A stretch of DNA of 64,000 bases from positions 1 to 64,000 of the forward strand of contig WRPH01000013.1 of assembly GCA_009773375.1 (NCBI GenBank). The letters run 5' to 3'. Position 1 is the stretch's first letter. Every line of letters starts with the position of its first letter. The notes under the pieces are model-generated. The model saw only the letters and a program-made list of their open reading frames with translations. It made no database searches and was not told where the DNA came from. Below, piece after piece: positions 1 to 9,315 of this stretch. This stretch comes from Paracoccaceae bacterium (lineage in GTDB: Bacteria > Pseudomonadota > Alphaproteobacteria > Rhodobacterales > Rhodobacteraceae). Made by a program: the position numbers and the translations under genes.

Positions 1-93
1 GTCGCCACCCGCTACGACAAAACCGCAGAGAGCTTCCTGGGCTTCATCGACATCACCTCGATCCGCATCTGGCTCCGCCATTTGTCAACATGA
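1..93 (+). pseudogene. C-terminal tail of IS5-type transposase (cut by window edge)
   Basis: The first frame is open from base 1 and stops with TGA at 91-93. It gives about 30 residues containing YDKTAESFLGF and IRIWLRHLST, which resemble the C-terminus of IS5-family DDE transposases (YDK...FL pattern). Only the tail is visible, so it cannot be judged intact or broken. CTAG follows at 95-98, which would fit the short target site of IS5-group elements, but the left end lies outside the window. This is read by eye; the subgroup is not assigned. Confidence 0.5.
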
Positions 94-96
94 CCT

Positions 97-168
97 AGGA
101 CGGGATACCGCAAGGCCTGGGCAACTATCTGCAAAGCCGCTGGGATAGAATATCTTGGCGCACACGAA
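97..168 (+). pseudogene. probable tyrosine-recombinase (phage integrase) fragment
   Basis: Between the IS5-type tail and the IS66 remnant, the frame starting at 97 reads about 24 residues including GYRKAWATICKAAGIEYL and GAHEA. This resembles the stretch just before the catalytic HxxR box of tyrosine recombinases (KAW..ICKxAGI.YL..H). The HxxR box and the catalytic tyrosine are absent because the sequence then switches into IS66 tnpB. It looks like a recombinase gene cut on both sides by insertion elements. The match is short, so the assignment is tentative. Confidence 0.35.
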
Positions 169-169
169 G

Positions 170-370
170 CTACAGCGACATGCCGACGCCATCGTGCCAG
201 AGGATCTTGATCAGACAGCCCTTGCGGCCTCGGAAGCAAAAGATCTCACCCCCGTGCGGGTCGCGACCAAGCCCCTGCTGCACCTTCAGGGCCAGGCTGT
301 TCATCCCACACCGCATGTCCGTCACGCCGCCCGCGATCCAGACCTTCGCCCCAGCCGGAAACGCGATCAT
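170..370 (-). pseudogene. tnpB: IS66-family TnpB (Orf2), truncated
   Basis: 66 codons starting FPAGAKVWIAGGVTDMRCGM and ending HDGVGMSL, the conserved N-terminal half of IS66 TnpB, whose usual length is about 115 residues. The normal continuation after GVGMSL (YxKRLExGRF) is missing: the reading runs into a stop exactly where the sequence changes into the recombinase fragment. The start overlaps the tnpA stop as ATGA (367-370), the usual IS66 coupling. The large tnpC gene is absent, so the element cannot move by itself. Confidence 0.85.
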
Positions 371-768
371 CTGCTGACAACCAAGCCGTTCAGCAACCGC
401 GCGGCGGCCTCCATGTCGAAACCTGCCGGTATCGTGACGCGATACCGCTCGCCCAGATCAATGGTCATCGCAGGCGGTGGCGGCGTGGTCGAGGACAGCA
501 CATCATCCGTTTGGGTGCCACAGTCCATCGGAACAAGCCGCATGAAAGGCACCGGAGCACCAGGCAGCCCAAGTTTGTGCCGATAACGCCAATTATAAAG
601 CATCGACCGCGAAATCTCATGTCGCCGCGCCACCTCGGCCAGTGTCATGCCTTCGCGATGGCTTTCCTCGACAATCCGGATCTTCTCATCAGCCGTCCAC
701 CGGCGACGGCGACCCGGATAGGAAACCGACAAAACCTGAATGCGGGGGGTGTCTTCGTGTGCGTCCAA
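367..768 (-). CDS. tnpA: IS66-family accessory protein TnpA
   Basis: About 133 residues with RRRRWTADEKIRIVEES, then LAEVARRHEISRSMLYNWR, the helix-turn-helix of IS66 TnpA/IS3-like proteins. A TTG start at 768 (DAHEDTPRIQV...) is preferred to the upstream ATG at 813, because the element's terminus lies at about 791 and the native gene must start inside it. The gene appears full length but belongs to an element that has lost half of tnpB and all of tnpC. Confidence 0.8.
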   Translation of the reverse strand: MDAHEDTPRIQVLSVSYPGRRRRWTADEKIRIVEESHREGMTLAEVARRHEISRSMLYNWRYRHKLGLPGAPVPFMRLVPMDCGTQTDDVLSSTTPPPPAMTIDLGERYRVTIPAGFDMEAAARLLNGLVVSR

Positions 769-918
769 GACGGCCGCCGCCGGAGGCTTACCATATGCCA
801 CTCCGGAGCCCATTGTAGCTGCTGCTTAAGGTGAAACATGGCGCAGCAGACAGAAGCAGCGTTGGCGGATCATGGGACGGTGATCTCGGTCAGGCCTTCG
901 GCGCAAGCGGAAACGCCG

Positions 919-1845
919 CTACCGCAATTCCATCCGCAGATATTGCTCGCGTACTTCGGCTGGCGGCAGGCCGTAGCCGGATTTGAACTGCGCGTAAAAC
1001 TGGCTGACCGAGGAAAACCCCGATGCCTCGGCCACCGCCGAAATTGCCATCGAACTTTCCACCAGCAAGGCCCGCGCCCGCATCAGCCGCATGCGGATGA
1101 CAAACTGCTTTAGCGGCGCACGCATCACCCGGCTGAACAGCGACAGCGCATAGTTTTCATGCAACCCCGTCACCGTGGTAATATCGGAATTGCGCAGCGG
1201 CTTGTCGAGGTTTTCCAGAACATGCCGCACCATGGCGATCACATGCCGGATATGCGCCGAACTCAGCGCGCGGTCACCCTCGATCTGGTGACCGGGCGGG
1301 CGCAGGTATTCCGGCTGCCCCAGCGACGCACGGCGCAGCAGCGCATTCATCTCCATCTTGATCACTTCCGCGCGCTCAAAGTCGCCCGAGCGATAGTCGC
1401 CATACCAACGCCGCATCTGATCGGCAGAGCACAGGTTTTCCGGCAGGATCACCATACCGCCGCCCAGCAAAGACACTTGCAGCGGTGCGATGTAGTGCAT
1501 GATCAGAAAGGCATCCAACGGCAGATAGATGTTGCACAGCTTGTGCGGCCCGCCGTCCAGCTTGCGCACCTCGGTCAGCTGATGCGGAATTCCCGCCCAG
1601 AACAGCACCAGCCGATTGGCCGGCACGGTCAGGCCGTGGCCATCGACATCATAGACCATCTCGAAATCAATCGCGAAATTCGCCTCGATATGGCCGTGCC
1701 AATGCGGTTGATCCATCACCACCGGTTCAAAGATGCGCATGCCAAAGCGGCCGAAGGCGCGGTTGGCGGCGTAGAAATGCCGCTCGTGGCTTGGGGTGGG
1801 GGTGCTGGGGCGGGCTGGCTGCGCGGGCTTCATCGGCTCCCCCAA
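919..1845 (-). CDS. AraC-family regulator, MelR-like, of the alpha-galactoside locus
   Basis: 308 residues. The N-terminal cupin part has HWHGHIEANFAIDF and LFWAGIPHQLTE, which I recognise as close to enterobacterial MelR, the melibiose activator. The C-terminal about 100 residues form the double helix-turn-helix AraC domain (ITTVTGLHENYALSLF, then ISAVAEASGFSSVSQFYAQF). It is divergent from the transporter/MelA operon across 180 bp, so activation of that operon by an alpha-galactoside is the natural inference. A second ATG at 1833 could be the start. In rhizobia the equivalent regulator is AgpT; I have not aligned them. Confidence 0.85.
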   Translation of the reverse strand: MGEPMKPAQPARPSTPTPSHERHFYAANRAFGRFGMRIFEPVVMDQPHWHGHIEANFAIDFEMVYDVDGHGLTVPANRLVLFWAGIPHQLTEVRKLDGGPHKLCNIYLPLDAFLIMHYIAPLQVSLLGGGMVILPENLCSADQMRRWYGDYRSGDFERAEVIKMEMNALLRRASLGQPEYLRPPGHQIEGDRALSSAHIRHVIAMVRHVLENLDKPLRNSDITTVTGLHENYALSLFSRVMRAPLKQFVIRMRLMRARALLVESSMAISAVAEASGFSSVSQFYAQFKSGYGLPPAEVREQYLRMELR

Positions 1846-2025
1846 GGGTTGATCTTAGAAAACCAGAAAACAATCTGCCAAACCGATATTGTTGTAAAGC
1901 CTCTGCATGGCGCACAGTCACCGAACCCCCGGCTGCGGAATCGCGGAGCGGCCAGCGGGTCCGCGAAAAGAAACGTGATCTTAACCCGACAGTAACCCGG
2001 CCGCCCGGCGGCCAAGGGAGGAACG
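1846..2025. promoter_or_regulatory. divergent promoter region, araC-type gene / agp operon
   Basis: 180-bp intergenic region between divergent start codons. It holds an inverted repeat AACAAT (1869-1874) / ATTGTT (1888-1893) in the only AT-rich stretch, a plausible regulator or RNA-polymerase site. A strong ribosome binding site (AAGGGAGGAACG) sits just before the transporter start at 2026. No confident -35/-10 pair was identified. Confidence 0.45.
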
Positions 2026-4098
2026 ATGACCAAACCATTCCGGCGCGCTGCTTTGGCAGCGCTATTGCTGGGTGTGTCCGCTGTGGCAGTGCAGGCCGAG
2101 ATGATGGCCCCCACCGCCCCGCCGGAAGCGCCCAAGTTTGATGCGCAGGGCGAACCGATCTACGTCAACCGCGCCGATATATACGAATTCAAGGCACTGC
2201 CCGCCTATTCCGAACCGGCTTGGGTCAAGGCCTTTGTCGATGCGGGCAAGCTGCCGCCCGTGGCCGAACGCTTGCCGAAAGAGCCGCTGGTCTACAAGAC
2301 CGCCAATATGCCCGACGGCAACGGCGTTTACGGCGATGTGATGCGTCACGTCATCGGCGGCCGCCCTGAAGGCTGGAACTTCTGGGCCGGGCAATCCTAT
2401 GGCTGGGGCGGCATCGATATCGGTCTGGTCGAATGCCTCACCCGCACCGGCCCGCTGTTCCAGGTCAACGCCGCCGATCTGCAACCGCTGCCCAACCTTG
2501 CCAGATCATGGGAATGGGCTGCGGACGGCAAATCGCTGACCGTGCATTTGATCGAGGGTGCCAAGTGGTCCGATGGTGACCCCTTTGATACCGAAGACAT
2601 TGATTTCTATTGGAATGACATCGTGATGGATCCCGATGCCACCCCGCTGATGGGCGCGTCGCAGGAAACTTACGGTGCCGGTACCACGCTGGACATCATC
2701 GACGCCTACACCTTCAAGATGAACTTCCAGACCGCCTTCCCCGAGTCGGTGCTGTATGCGATGGCCTACGGCAACTTCTGCCCCGGCCCCGCCCATGTGC
2801 TGAAACCCGCGCATCCGAAATATGGCGGCAAGGATTACCAATCCTTCCACGATGCCTTCCCCGCCGACATGATGAACTTCCCCACCATGGGGGCTTGGGC
2901 CGTGGTCGAACACCGCCCAGATGATATCGTCGTCACCCGCCGCAACGCCTATTACTGGAAGGTGGACGAGGCCGGTCAGCAGCTGCCCTATCTGGATGAA
3001 GTCCACTTCCGCCTTTCTACCTGGGGCGACCGCGACGTGCAGGCTGTGGCAGGCACGGGCGATTTCTCCAACCTTGAACAGCCGGAAAACTTCGTCGAAA
3101 GCCTGAAGAAAGCCGCCGAAGAGGCAAGCCCCGCGCGTCTGGCCTTTGGTCCGCGCTCGATTGGCTATCAGCTGTTCTTCAACCTGTCGGGCAACGGCTG
3201 GGGCGAACCGGATGCACGCGGCCAAGCGGTGCGCGAGCTGAACCGCAGCCTCGATTTCCGCAAGGCCGTGACCTATGCCATCGACCGCCAGCGCATCGGC
3301 GATTCCTTGGTCAAAGGCCCGTTTACCTCGCAATATGCCGGCGGTTTGCTGACCTCGACCTCGTATTATGATGCAGGCTCGACGGTGTTCTACCCGTTCT
3401 CGACCGAAAGCGCGAAAGAGGCGCTGGCGGCGGCAGGGCTGACCGACAGCGACGGCAACGGCTTTGTCAATCTGGCCGGGGGCGACGATCTGAACGTCAC
3501 CCTGCTGACCAACGCCGACTACGCTACCGACAAGAACATCGCCGAAGGTGTGGTGGCGATGATGGCCGATGTCGGCGTCAAGGTGACGCTGAACAGCCTT
3601 GGCGGCAAAGACTATGACAACGCCCGCGAAAGCGGCAAGCACGACTGGTATATCCGCCGCAACGATCAGGAGTTCGTTTCGGTGGTGCAGGGTGTGAACC
3701 GTCTGGCCCCGACTGGCCCGGCGATTTCAACTTGGCACTATGCCAACGCGGCTGGCGAACTGGACCTGCTGCCCTATGAACAGCAGATGGTTGACGCCAT
3801 CGCTGCCTTCAACGGCACGCAGGATGCAGCGGTGCGCGGCGATGCGATGAAGGCCTATCAAAAGACCTTCACCGAAAACGTCAACGCCGTCGGCCTGACC
3901 GCCTATCCCGGTGCGCTGATCATCAACAAGCGTTTCGCCAATATCCCGGCGGGGGCTCCGATCTTCATGTACAACTGGGCCGAAGACAACATCATCCGCG
4001 AGCGCGTCTATGTGCCCGCAGATAAACAGATCGGTGCTGAACTGCATCCGGGTGAGCTGCCCGGCAAGCTGGGCGAAGCAACCGTGAAGGCCGAATAA
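2026..4098 (+). CDS. agpA: ABC transporter substrate-binding protein, alpha-galactoside type (SBP family 5)
   Basis: 690 residues. A Sec signal peptide (about residues 1-24, charged start, hydrophobic core, cleavage after VQA) precedes an extracellular family-5 binding fold, recognisable by NLARSWEWAADGKSLTVHL and the SLDFRKAVTYAIDRQRI helix. This family is best known for oligopeptides, but long members next to MelA-type glycosidases bind alpha-galactosides (AgpA of Sinorhizobium). The first gene of a + operon with two permeases, a double ATPase and two GH4 enzymes, which supports melibiose/raffinose-type sugars. The symbol is inferred from context and length. Confidence 0.85.
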   Translation: MTKPFRRAALAALLLGVSAVAVQAEMMAPTAPPEAPKFDAQGEPIYVNRADIYEFKALPAYSEPAWVKAFVDAGKLPPVAERLPKEPLVYKTANMPDGNGVYGDVMRHVIGGRPEGWNFWAGQSYGWGGIDIGLVECLTRTGPLFQVNAADLQPLPNLARSWEWAADGKSLTVHLIEGAKWSDGDPFDTEDIDFYWNDIVMDPDATPLMGASQETYGAGTTLDIIDAYTFKMNFQTAFPESVLYAMAYGNFCPGPAHVLKPAHPKYGGKDYQSFHDAFPADMMNFPTMGAWAVVEHRPDDIVVTRRNAYYWKVDEAGQQLPYLDEVHFRLSTWGDRDVQAVAGTGDFSNLEQPENFVESLKKAAEEASPARLAFGPRSIGYQLFFNLSGNGWGEPDARGQAVRELNRSLDFRKAVTYAIDRQRIGDSLVKGPFTSQYAGGLLTSTSYYDAGSTVFYPFSTESAKEALAAAGLTDSDGNGFVNLAGGDDLNVTLLTNADYATDKNIAEGVVAMMADVGVKVTLNSLGGKDYDNARESGKHDWYIRRNDQEFVSVVQGVNRLAPTGPAISTWHYANAAGELDLLPYEQQMVDAIAAFNGTQDAAVRGDAMKAYQKTFTENVNAVGLTAYPGALIINKRFANIPAGAPIFMYNWAEDNIIRERVYVPADKQIGAELHPGELPGKLGEATVKAE

Positions 4099-4110
4099 GG
4101 CCAATCCTCC

Positions 4111-4139
4111 CCGGTGGGCAGGCACGCCCTGCCCACCGG
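4111..4139 (+). promoter_or_regulatory. intra-operon stem-loop after the binding-protein gene
   Basis: Perfect 12-bp inverted repeat CCGGTGGGCAGG (4111-4122) / CCTGCCCACCGG (4128-4139) with a 5-base loop. No T-run follows, so it is unlikely to be a full terminator. Such hairpins behind binding-protein genes usually protect the upstream mRNA and reduce read-through into the permeases. Confidence 0.65.
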
Positions 4140-4171
4140 ACCCGCCCCCCTTCCCTTTCAGGTGCATCCCC

Positions 4172-5200
4172 ATGCTGCGTTTCCTTGCGACCCGCATTTT
4201 GCAGGCGATTCCGGTGCTGATCGTGATGAGCATCATCACCTTTGCGATCATTCAGGCCCCACCGGGGGATTACGGCGATTTCATCCGCGCCAACATGATC
4301 GTGCAGGGCAATGCCAGCCCCGAAGCCGCCAGCGCCGCCGCCGAAGCCTACCGCGAGGCCAACGGGCTGAACGATCCGATGATCGTGCAATATGGGGCTT
4401 GGGTCTGGGGCATCGTCGCGCATGGCGATTTCGGCATGTCCTACGCCTATAACAAGCCGGTGGCCGAGGTGGTGATGCAGCGCCTGCCTGCCACCATTGC
4501 CATCGCGCTGACCTGCCACATTCTGGCATCCTTGTTCGGGATTTCCTTCGGCATTCTGGCCGCGGTGCGGCAATACACCTGGGTCGATACCATCCTGTCG
4601 TTCATCTCATTCCTTGGCATGACCATCCCGCGGTTTCTGCTGGCGCTGATCATCCTTTACCTTTTGGCCTACAAACTGAACGTGCAGGAAATCGGCAGCT
4701 TCTATTCCTCGAAGTTCGGCGGCCAGCCCTATTGGCTTGGCTTCATGGATTTCAACTGGGCCAAGCTGGGCAACCTGATCCAGCATATCTGGCCGGTGAT
4801 CGCCGTCGCCACCATTGGTGGGCTGGCCTATAACATGCGGGTGATGCGGGCCAATCTGCTGGATACCCTGAACGCGCAATACGTTGAAACCGCGCGGGCC
4901 AAGGGGCTTGGTGAGGGTGCAGTGATCCTCCGCCATGCGGTGCCGAACGCGCTGCATCCGCTGATCGCCTATCAGGGCGTGGTGCTGCCCTACATGCTGA
5001 CCGGCGAGATCGAGGTCGCCATCGTCTTCGGCCTTGCCACCATTGGCCCCGCCATCGTCGGGTCGATGGCGATCGGCGATGTCTATGTCACCGCAACCCT
5101 GCTGCTGGTGCTGGGGGCGACGCTGATCATCGGCAATATCATCGCCGATGTGCTGCTGGTCGCCCTTGATCCGCGTATCCGCGTAGGAGCCGACGCATGA
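4172..5200 (+). CDS. ABC transporter permease (DppB/OppB type)
   Basis: 342 residues with about six membrane helices. The N-terminal signature MLRFLATRILQAIPVL is typical of DppB-type permeases, and the EAA loop is ETARAKGLGEGAVILRHAVP. The long periplasmic insert between helices 1 and 2 (residues about 30-95) is usual in this family. It pairs with the next permease (4-bp ATGA overlap at 5197-5200). The likely substrate is an alpha-galactoside, by context. Confidence 0.9.
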   Translation: MLRFLATRILQAIPVLIVMSIITFAIIQAPPGDYGDFIRANMIVQGNASPEAASAAAEAYREANGLNDPMIVQYGAWVWGIVAHGDFGMSYAYNKPVAEVVMQRLPATIAIALTCHILASLFGISFGILAAVRQYTWVDTILSFISFLGMTIPRFLLALIILYLLAYKLNVQEIGSFYSSKFGGQPYWLGFMDFNWAKLGNLIQHIWPVIAVATIGGLAYNMRVMRANLLDTLNAQYVETARAKGLGEGAVILRHAVPNALHPLIAYQGVVLPYMLTGEIEVAIVFGLATIGPAIVGSMAIGDVYVTATLLLVLGATLIIGNIIADVLLVALDPRIRVGADA

Positions 5201-6318
5201 GCATCCATGAAGGCGAAGCCGCCGACGACCGGCTCTCCACGGTTTCCTCTACCTCGCAAAGCTACCCGGCACTGGTCTGGCGCAGATTCCGCAAATCCGT
5301 CCCCGGCATGTTCGGGCTGACGCTGGTGTCTGGCCTGCTGGTGATTGCGCTGTTTGCCAATTTCTTCGCGCCGATGAACCCGAACGCCAACACCGCCTCT
5401 TTCGCGCCGCCCGACCATCTGTCGTTTTTCACCAAGGACGGCTTTACGCTGTGGCCGGTGGCCTATTCGATCACCGAAAGCGCCGAGCTGGACCCGATCA
5501 CCTATCAGCCGTTGATGGGGCCGGATATGGACAATCCGCGCCCGCTGGTGCTGTTCGCCAAGGGTTGGGACTACAAGGTGTTCGGCCTGATCCCGATGGA
5601 CCGGCATTTCATCGGGCTGGCAGACGGATCGCCGCTGCACCTTTTGGGCACCGACAAGCTGGGCCGCGATATCCTGTCGCGCGGCATTGTCGGCAGCCGG
5701 ATCACCCTGATGATCGCGCTGACCTCGATCACCCTGATCACCATCATCGGCACGCTGGCAGGCATCACCTCGGGCTACCTGGGGGGCCGGTTTGATCTGT
5801 GGTTTCAACGCTTTGTGGAAATCATCCTCGCCTTCCCGCAACTGCCCTTGTATCTGGCGCTGACCACGCTGATCCCGGTGACGGCGCCGTCCTACATCTT
5901 CCTGTCCTTCGTCATCCTCGTCATCGTCGGCCTCGGCTGGGCGCAACTTTCCCGCGAAGTGCGCGGCAAGACGATGGCGATGGCGCGCGTCGATTACGTC
6001 CGCGCCGCGATGGCGGTTGGCGCATCAGACCGCCGCATCATCACCCGCCACATCCTGCCCAACGTGATGAGCCACGTCATCGTCGCCGTCACCCTTGGCA
6101 TCCCGACGATCATCTTGCTGGAAAGCTTCCTCGGCTTCCTTGGCTTTGCCGTAAAGCCGCCGCTGATTTCCTGGGGCCTGATGCTGCAAGACGCCGGAAC
6201 CTTCAACGTGATCGGCTCTTACCCGTGGATCCTGTCGCCCGTCGGCTTTGTGCTGCTTGCCGTGTTCGCCTTCAACGCGCTGGGTGACGGCTTGCGCGAT
6301 GCCATTGACCCCTATTGA
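5197..6318 (+). CDS. ABC transporter permease (DppC/OppC type)
   Basis: 373 residues. A cytoplasmic N-terminus and first helix (GLTLVSGLLVIALFANFFAP) are followed by a long periplasmic insertion, then LGTDKLGRDILSRGIVGSRI, the DppC/OppC hallmark, and an EAA loop around RVDYVRAAMAVGASDRRI. Overlaps the upstream permease by ATGA and ends 7 bases before the ATPase gene. Partner permease of the alpha-galactoside importer. Confidence 0.9.
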   Translation: MSIHEGEAADDRLSTVSSTSQSYPALVWRRFRKSVPGMFGLTLVSGLLVIALFANFFAPMNPNANTASFAPPDHLSFFTKDGFTLWPVAYSITESAELDPITYQPLMGPDMDNPRPLVLFAKGWDYKVFGLIPMDRHFIGLADGSPLHLLGTDKLGRDILSRGIVGSRITLMIALTSITLITIIGTLAGITSGYLGGRFDLWFQRFVEIILAFPQLPLYLALTTLIPVTAPSYIFLSFVILVIVGLGWAQLSREVRGKTMAMARVDYVRAAMAVGASDRRIITRHILPNVMSHVIVAVTLGIPTIILLESFLGFLGFAVKPPLISWGLMLQDAGTFNVIGSYPWILSPVGFVLLAVFAFNALGDGLRDAIDPY

Positions 6319-6325
6319 GGCCGAA

Positions 6326-7939
6326 ATGACCCAGAACATCGCCATTCAGGCCAACAATATCGGTGTCAGCTTCAAGGTTGACGGCGGTATGATCGAGGCT
6401 GTCAAAGACGTCTCTTTCACCCTGCACAAAGGCCAAACCATTGCTTTGGTGGGTGAATCCGGCTCGGGAAAATCCGTCACTGCCCGCGCCATCATGAAAC
6501 TTCTGTCGAAACGGGCGACGGTAGCGGCGAAAACCGAAATCCTCTACGGCGGCAAGAACATGGCCCGGCTGTCGGATCGCGAGATGCGCCGTCTGCGCGG
6601 CAACCGCCTGACGATGATCTTTCAGGAACCGATGTCGTCGCTGAACCCGGTCTACACCATCGGCACGCAACTGGCCGAGGTGCTGCGCATCCACCAGAAG
6701 ATCAGCAAAGCCGACGCGCTGAAACGCGCCGTGGCATTACTGGCCGAGGTGCAAATCCCCGACCCCGAGGCGCGCGTCCGGCAATATCCGCACCAGCTTT
6801 CCGGCGGGCAACGCCAGCGGGTGATGATCGCCATGGCCCTTGCCAACAACCCCGATGTGCTGATCGCAGATGAACCCACCACCGCACTGGATGTAACAGT
6901 GCAGGCCGAGATTCTGAACCTGATCAAAGCCTTGCAGCAAAAGAACGGCATGGCGGTGATCCTGATCACCCATGATCTGACCGTGGTGCGCCAGTTCGCT
7001 GACCACGTCTACGTCATGCAGCACGGCCTTGTGCGCGAAGAAGGCCCGACCGAAACCGTGTTCTCCGACCCGCAGCACCCCTACACGCGGCGTCTGCTGT
7101 CGTCCGAACCCAAAGGCAGCGCCAACCCGCTGGAGGGCAACCCCGAAACCGTGCTGGCAGGTCGCAATATCCGCGTCACCTACCATCTGCGCAAGGGCGG
7201 TGCCTTCCGTGGCACCATGTATGATTTGCAGGCGGTGGACGGCCTTTCGCTGAACCTGAAACGCGGTGAAACCCTTGGTCTGGTGGGCGAATCGGGCTCT
7301 GGCAAGACCACCTTCGGTCAGGCCCTGTTGCGGCTGAACAAGCTGACGGCGGGCGAGGTCGATTTTCTTGGTCACCGCATCGACAGCCTCGACCGCCAAG
7401 GCATGAAACCCTTCCGCCAGCGGATGCAGATCGTGTTTCAGGACCCGTTCAGCAGCCTCAACCCGCGCATGTCGGTGCGGCAACTGATCGAGGAAGGCTT
7501 GATCGTCAACGGCATCGGCAAGACCCGCGCCGACCGGATCGAGCGGGTCAAACAAGCCCTGCGCGACGCCGGCCTGCCCGATACCATCCTGTCGCGCTTC
7601 CCGCATGAATTTTCCGGCGGTCAGCGCCAGCGCCTCGCCATCGCCCGCGCCATCGCACTGGAGCCGGAATTCATCCTGCTGGATGAACCCACTTCGGCGC
7701 TGGACCTGTCGGTTCAGGCGCAAATCATTGAACTGCTTCGCAAACTTCAGCGCGACAAGGGTCTGTCTTACCTGTTCATCAGCCACGATCTGAAGGTCGT
7801 GCGCGCCCTGTGTCACCGCGTCATCGTCATGCAACAAGGCCAGATCGTTGAACAAGGCCCGGTCGCTGACGTGCTGGAAAACCCGCAAACCGCCTATACC
7901 CGCCGCCTTGTGCGCGCGGCTTTCGAAATCGCAACCTGA
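6326..7939 (+). CDS. ABC transporter ATP-binding protein with two nucleotide-binding domains (DppD-DppF fusion)
   Basis: 537 residues holding two complete ATPase domains. The first has Walker A GESGSGKS at 43-50, signature LSGGQRQR and Walker [13 protein letters not shown]. The second has [17 protein letters not shown] and [12 protein letters not shown]. Both have intact switch histidines (ITHDL, ISHDL). One fused protein replaces the two ATPases of dipeptide-type systems. The ATG at 6326 with an upstream GAGG is chosen over an earlier in-frame ATG inside the permease gene. Confidence 0.92.
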   Translation: MTQNIAIQANNIGVSFKVDGGMIEAVKDVSFTLHKGQTIALVGESGSGKSVTARAIMKLLSKRATVAAKTEILYGGKNMARLSDREMRRLRGNRLTMIFQEPMSSLNPVYTIGTQLAEVLRIHQKISKADALKRAVALLAEVQIPDPEARVRQYPHQLSGGQRQRVMIAMALANNPDVLIADEPTTALDVTVQAEILNLIKALQQKNGMAVILITHDLTVVRQFADHVYVMQHGLVREEGPTETVFSDPQHPYTRRLLSSEPKGSANPLEGNPETVLAGRNIRVTYHLRKGGAFRGTMYDLQAVDGLSLNLKRGETLGLVGESGSGKTTFGQALLRLNKLTAGEVDFLGHRIDSLDRQGMKPFRQRMQIVFQDPFSSLNPRMSVRQLIEEGLIVNGIGKTRADRIERVKQALRDAGLPDTILSRFPHEFSGGQRQRLAIARAIALEPEFILLDEPTSALDLSVQAQIIELLRKLQRDKGLSYLFISHDLKVVRALCHRVIVMQQGQIVEQGPVADVLENPQTAYTRRLVRAAFEIAT

Positions 7940-7946
7940 GGATATC

Positions 7947-9314
7947 ATGGCAAAACCCGTCATCACCTTCATCGGCGCAGGCTCCGCCGTCTTTACCAAG
8001 AACATCGCAGGCGACATCTTGCAGCGCCCTGCCCTCGCCCATGCCGAAGTCCGGCTGATGGACATCAACCCGGAACGGCTGGCAGAATCGGAAATCATTG
8101 TCGGCAAACTGGCGCAAGCGCTTGGCGGCAAAGCCACAATCAAGACCTACACCAACCAGCGCCGCGCCTTGGAAGGCAGCGATTTCGTCGTCTGCTGCTT
8201 CCAGGTCGGCGGCTATGAACCTTGCACCGTGACCGATTTTGAGGTGCCGAAAACCTACGGCCTGCGCCAGACCATCGCCGACACGCTGGGCATTGGCGGC
8301 ATCATGCGGGGCTTGCGTACCGTGCCGGTGCTGTGGGGCATCTGCGAAGACCTGCTCGCCGTGGCCCCCAATGCGATCATGCTGCAATACGTCAACCCGA
8401 TGGCGATCAACACCTGGGCCATCGCTGCAAAATACCCCACGATCCGACAGGTTGGCCTGTGCCATTCGGTGCAAGGCACCGCATGGGAGCTGGCCCGCGA
8501 TCTGGATATTCCGGTCGAAGACATCCGCTACCGCGCCGGCGGTATCAACCACATGGCCTTCTACCTGAACTTCGAACACCGCCAGCCCGACGGCAGCTAT
8601 ATCGACCTCTACCCGGCACTGAAAAAGGGCTATGCTGAAGGCCGCTTCCCAAAACCGTCGCATTGGAATCCGCGCTGCCCCAACAAGGTGCGCTACGAAA
8701 TGCTGACCAGGCTGGGCTATTTCGTCACCGAATCCAGCGAGCATTTCGCCGAATACACCCCGTGGTTCATCAAGCGCGACCGCCCCGACCTGATCGAGAA
8801 ATTCGGCATCCCGCTGGACGAATACCCCAAGCGCTGTGTCGAACAGATCGCCCGCTGGAAGAAAGAGGCCGCCCAACTGAAATCTGCCACCACGGTTGAT
8901 CTGAAAGAAAGCCACGAATACGCCAGCCAGATCGTCAATTCGGTGGTGACGGGCGAGCCTTCGGTGATCTACGGCAATATCGCCAATCGCGGTTTCATCC
9001 CGCAACTGCCCGAAGGCTGTGCGGTGGAAGTGCCGACGCTGGTTGATGCCAACGGCCTGCAACCCACTGTAGTCAAAGACATTCCGCCGCAGCTGATCGG
9101 GTTGATGCGCACCAATATCAACGTGCAGGAACTGACCGTCGCAGCGCTTGTCAGCGAAAACCCCGAACACATCTATCACGCCGCCATGCTCGATCCGCAC
9201 ACTGGCGCAGAGCTTGATCTCGACCAGATCTGGAACCTGACCCACGATCTGCTGGCCGCCCACGGCGACTGGCTGCCGGAATGGGCGCGGGTTTCGGCGC
9301 GGAAGGCCGGATAA
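7947..9314 (+). CDS. melA: alpha-galactosidase, glycoside hydrolase family 4 (MelA-like)
   Basis: 455 residues, almost colinear with E. coli MelA (451). It hydrolyses alpha-galactosides such as melibiose in the cytoplasm, using NAD+ and a divalent metal through a 3-keto intermediate (family knowledge). Visible motifs: ITFIGAGSAVF (Rossmann), the Cys of GLCHSVQGT and His of GINHMAFYL as metal ligands, and ESSEHFAEYTPWF. The ATG at 7947 lies behind TGAGGATATC and 7 bases after the ATPase stop. Membership in the transporter operon supports the substrate. Confidence 0.93.
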   Translation: MAKPVITFIGAGSAVFTKNIAGDILQRPALAHAEVRLMDINPERLAESEIIVGKLAQALGGKATIKTYTNQRRALEGSDFVVCCFQVGGYEPCTVTDFEVPKTYGLRQTIADTLGIGGIMRGLRTVPVLWGICEDLLAVAPNAIMLQYVNPMAINTWAIAAKYPTIRQVGLCHSVQGTAWELARDLDIPVEDIRYRAGGINHMAFYLNFEHRQPDGSYIDLYPALKKGYAEGRFPKPSHWNPRCPNKVRYEMLTRLGYFVTESSEHFAEYTPWFIKRDRPDLIEKFGIPLDEYPKRCVEQIARWKKEAAQLKSATTVDLKESHEYASQIVNSVVTGEPSVIYGNIANRGFIPQLPEGCAVEVPTLVDANGLQPTVVKDIPPQLIGLMRTNINVQELTVAALVSENPEHIYHAAMLDPHTGAELDLDQIWNLTHDLLAAHGDWLPEWARVSARKAG

Positions 9315-9315
9315 G

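Larger units (their letters stand above)
168..791 (-). mobile_element. IS66-family element remnant (left end, tnpA, half tnpB)
   Basis: On the minus strand the element begins at about 791 with GTAAGCCTCCGGCGGC; GTAAGC is the typical IS66 terminal sequence. It continues through tnpA and breaks off inside tnpB near 168. Roughly 620 bp remain of an element normally near 2.5 kb. Bases 792-918, between this end and the AraC gene, show no gene or clear motif. Confidence 0.7.

Noticed and set aside
838-1113. 91-codon open frame beside the IS66 end
   Set aside because: Overlaps the C-terminal helix-turn-helix coding part of the AraC gene on the other strand, and no motif is visible.
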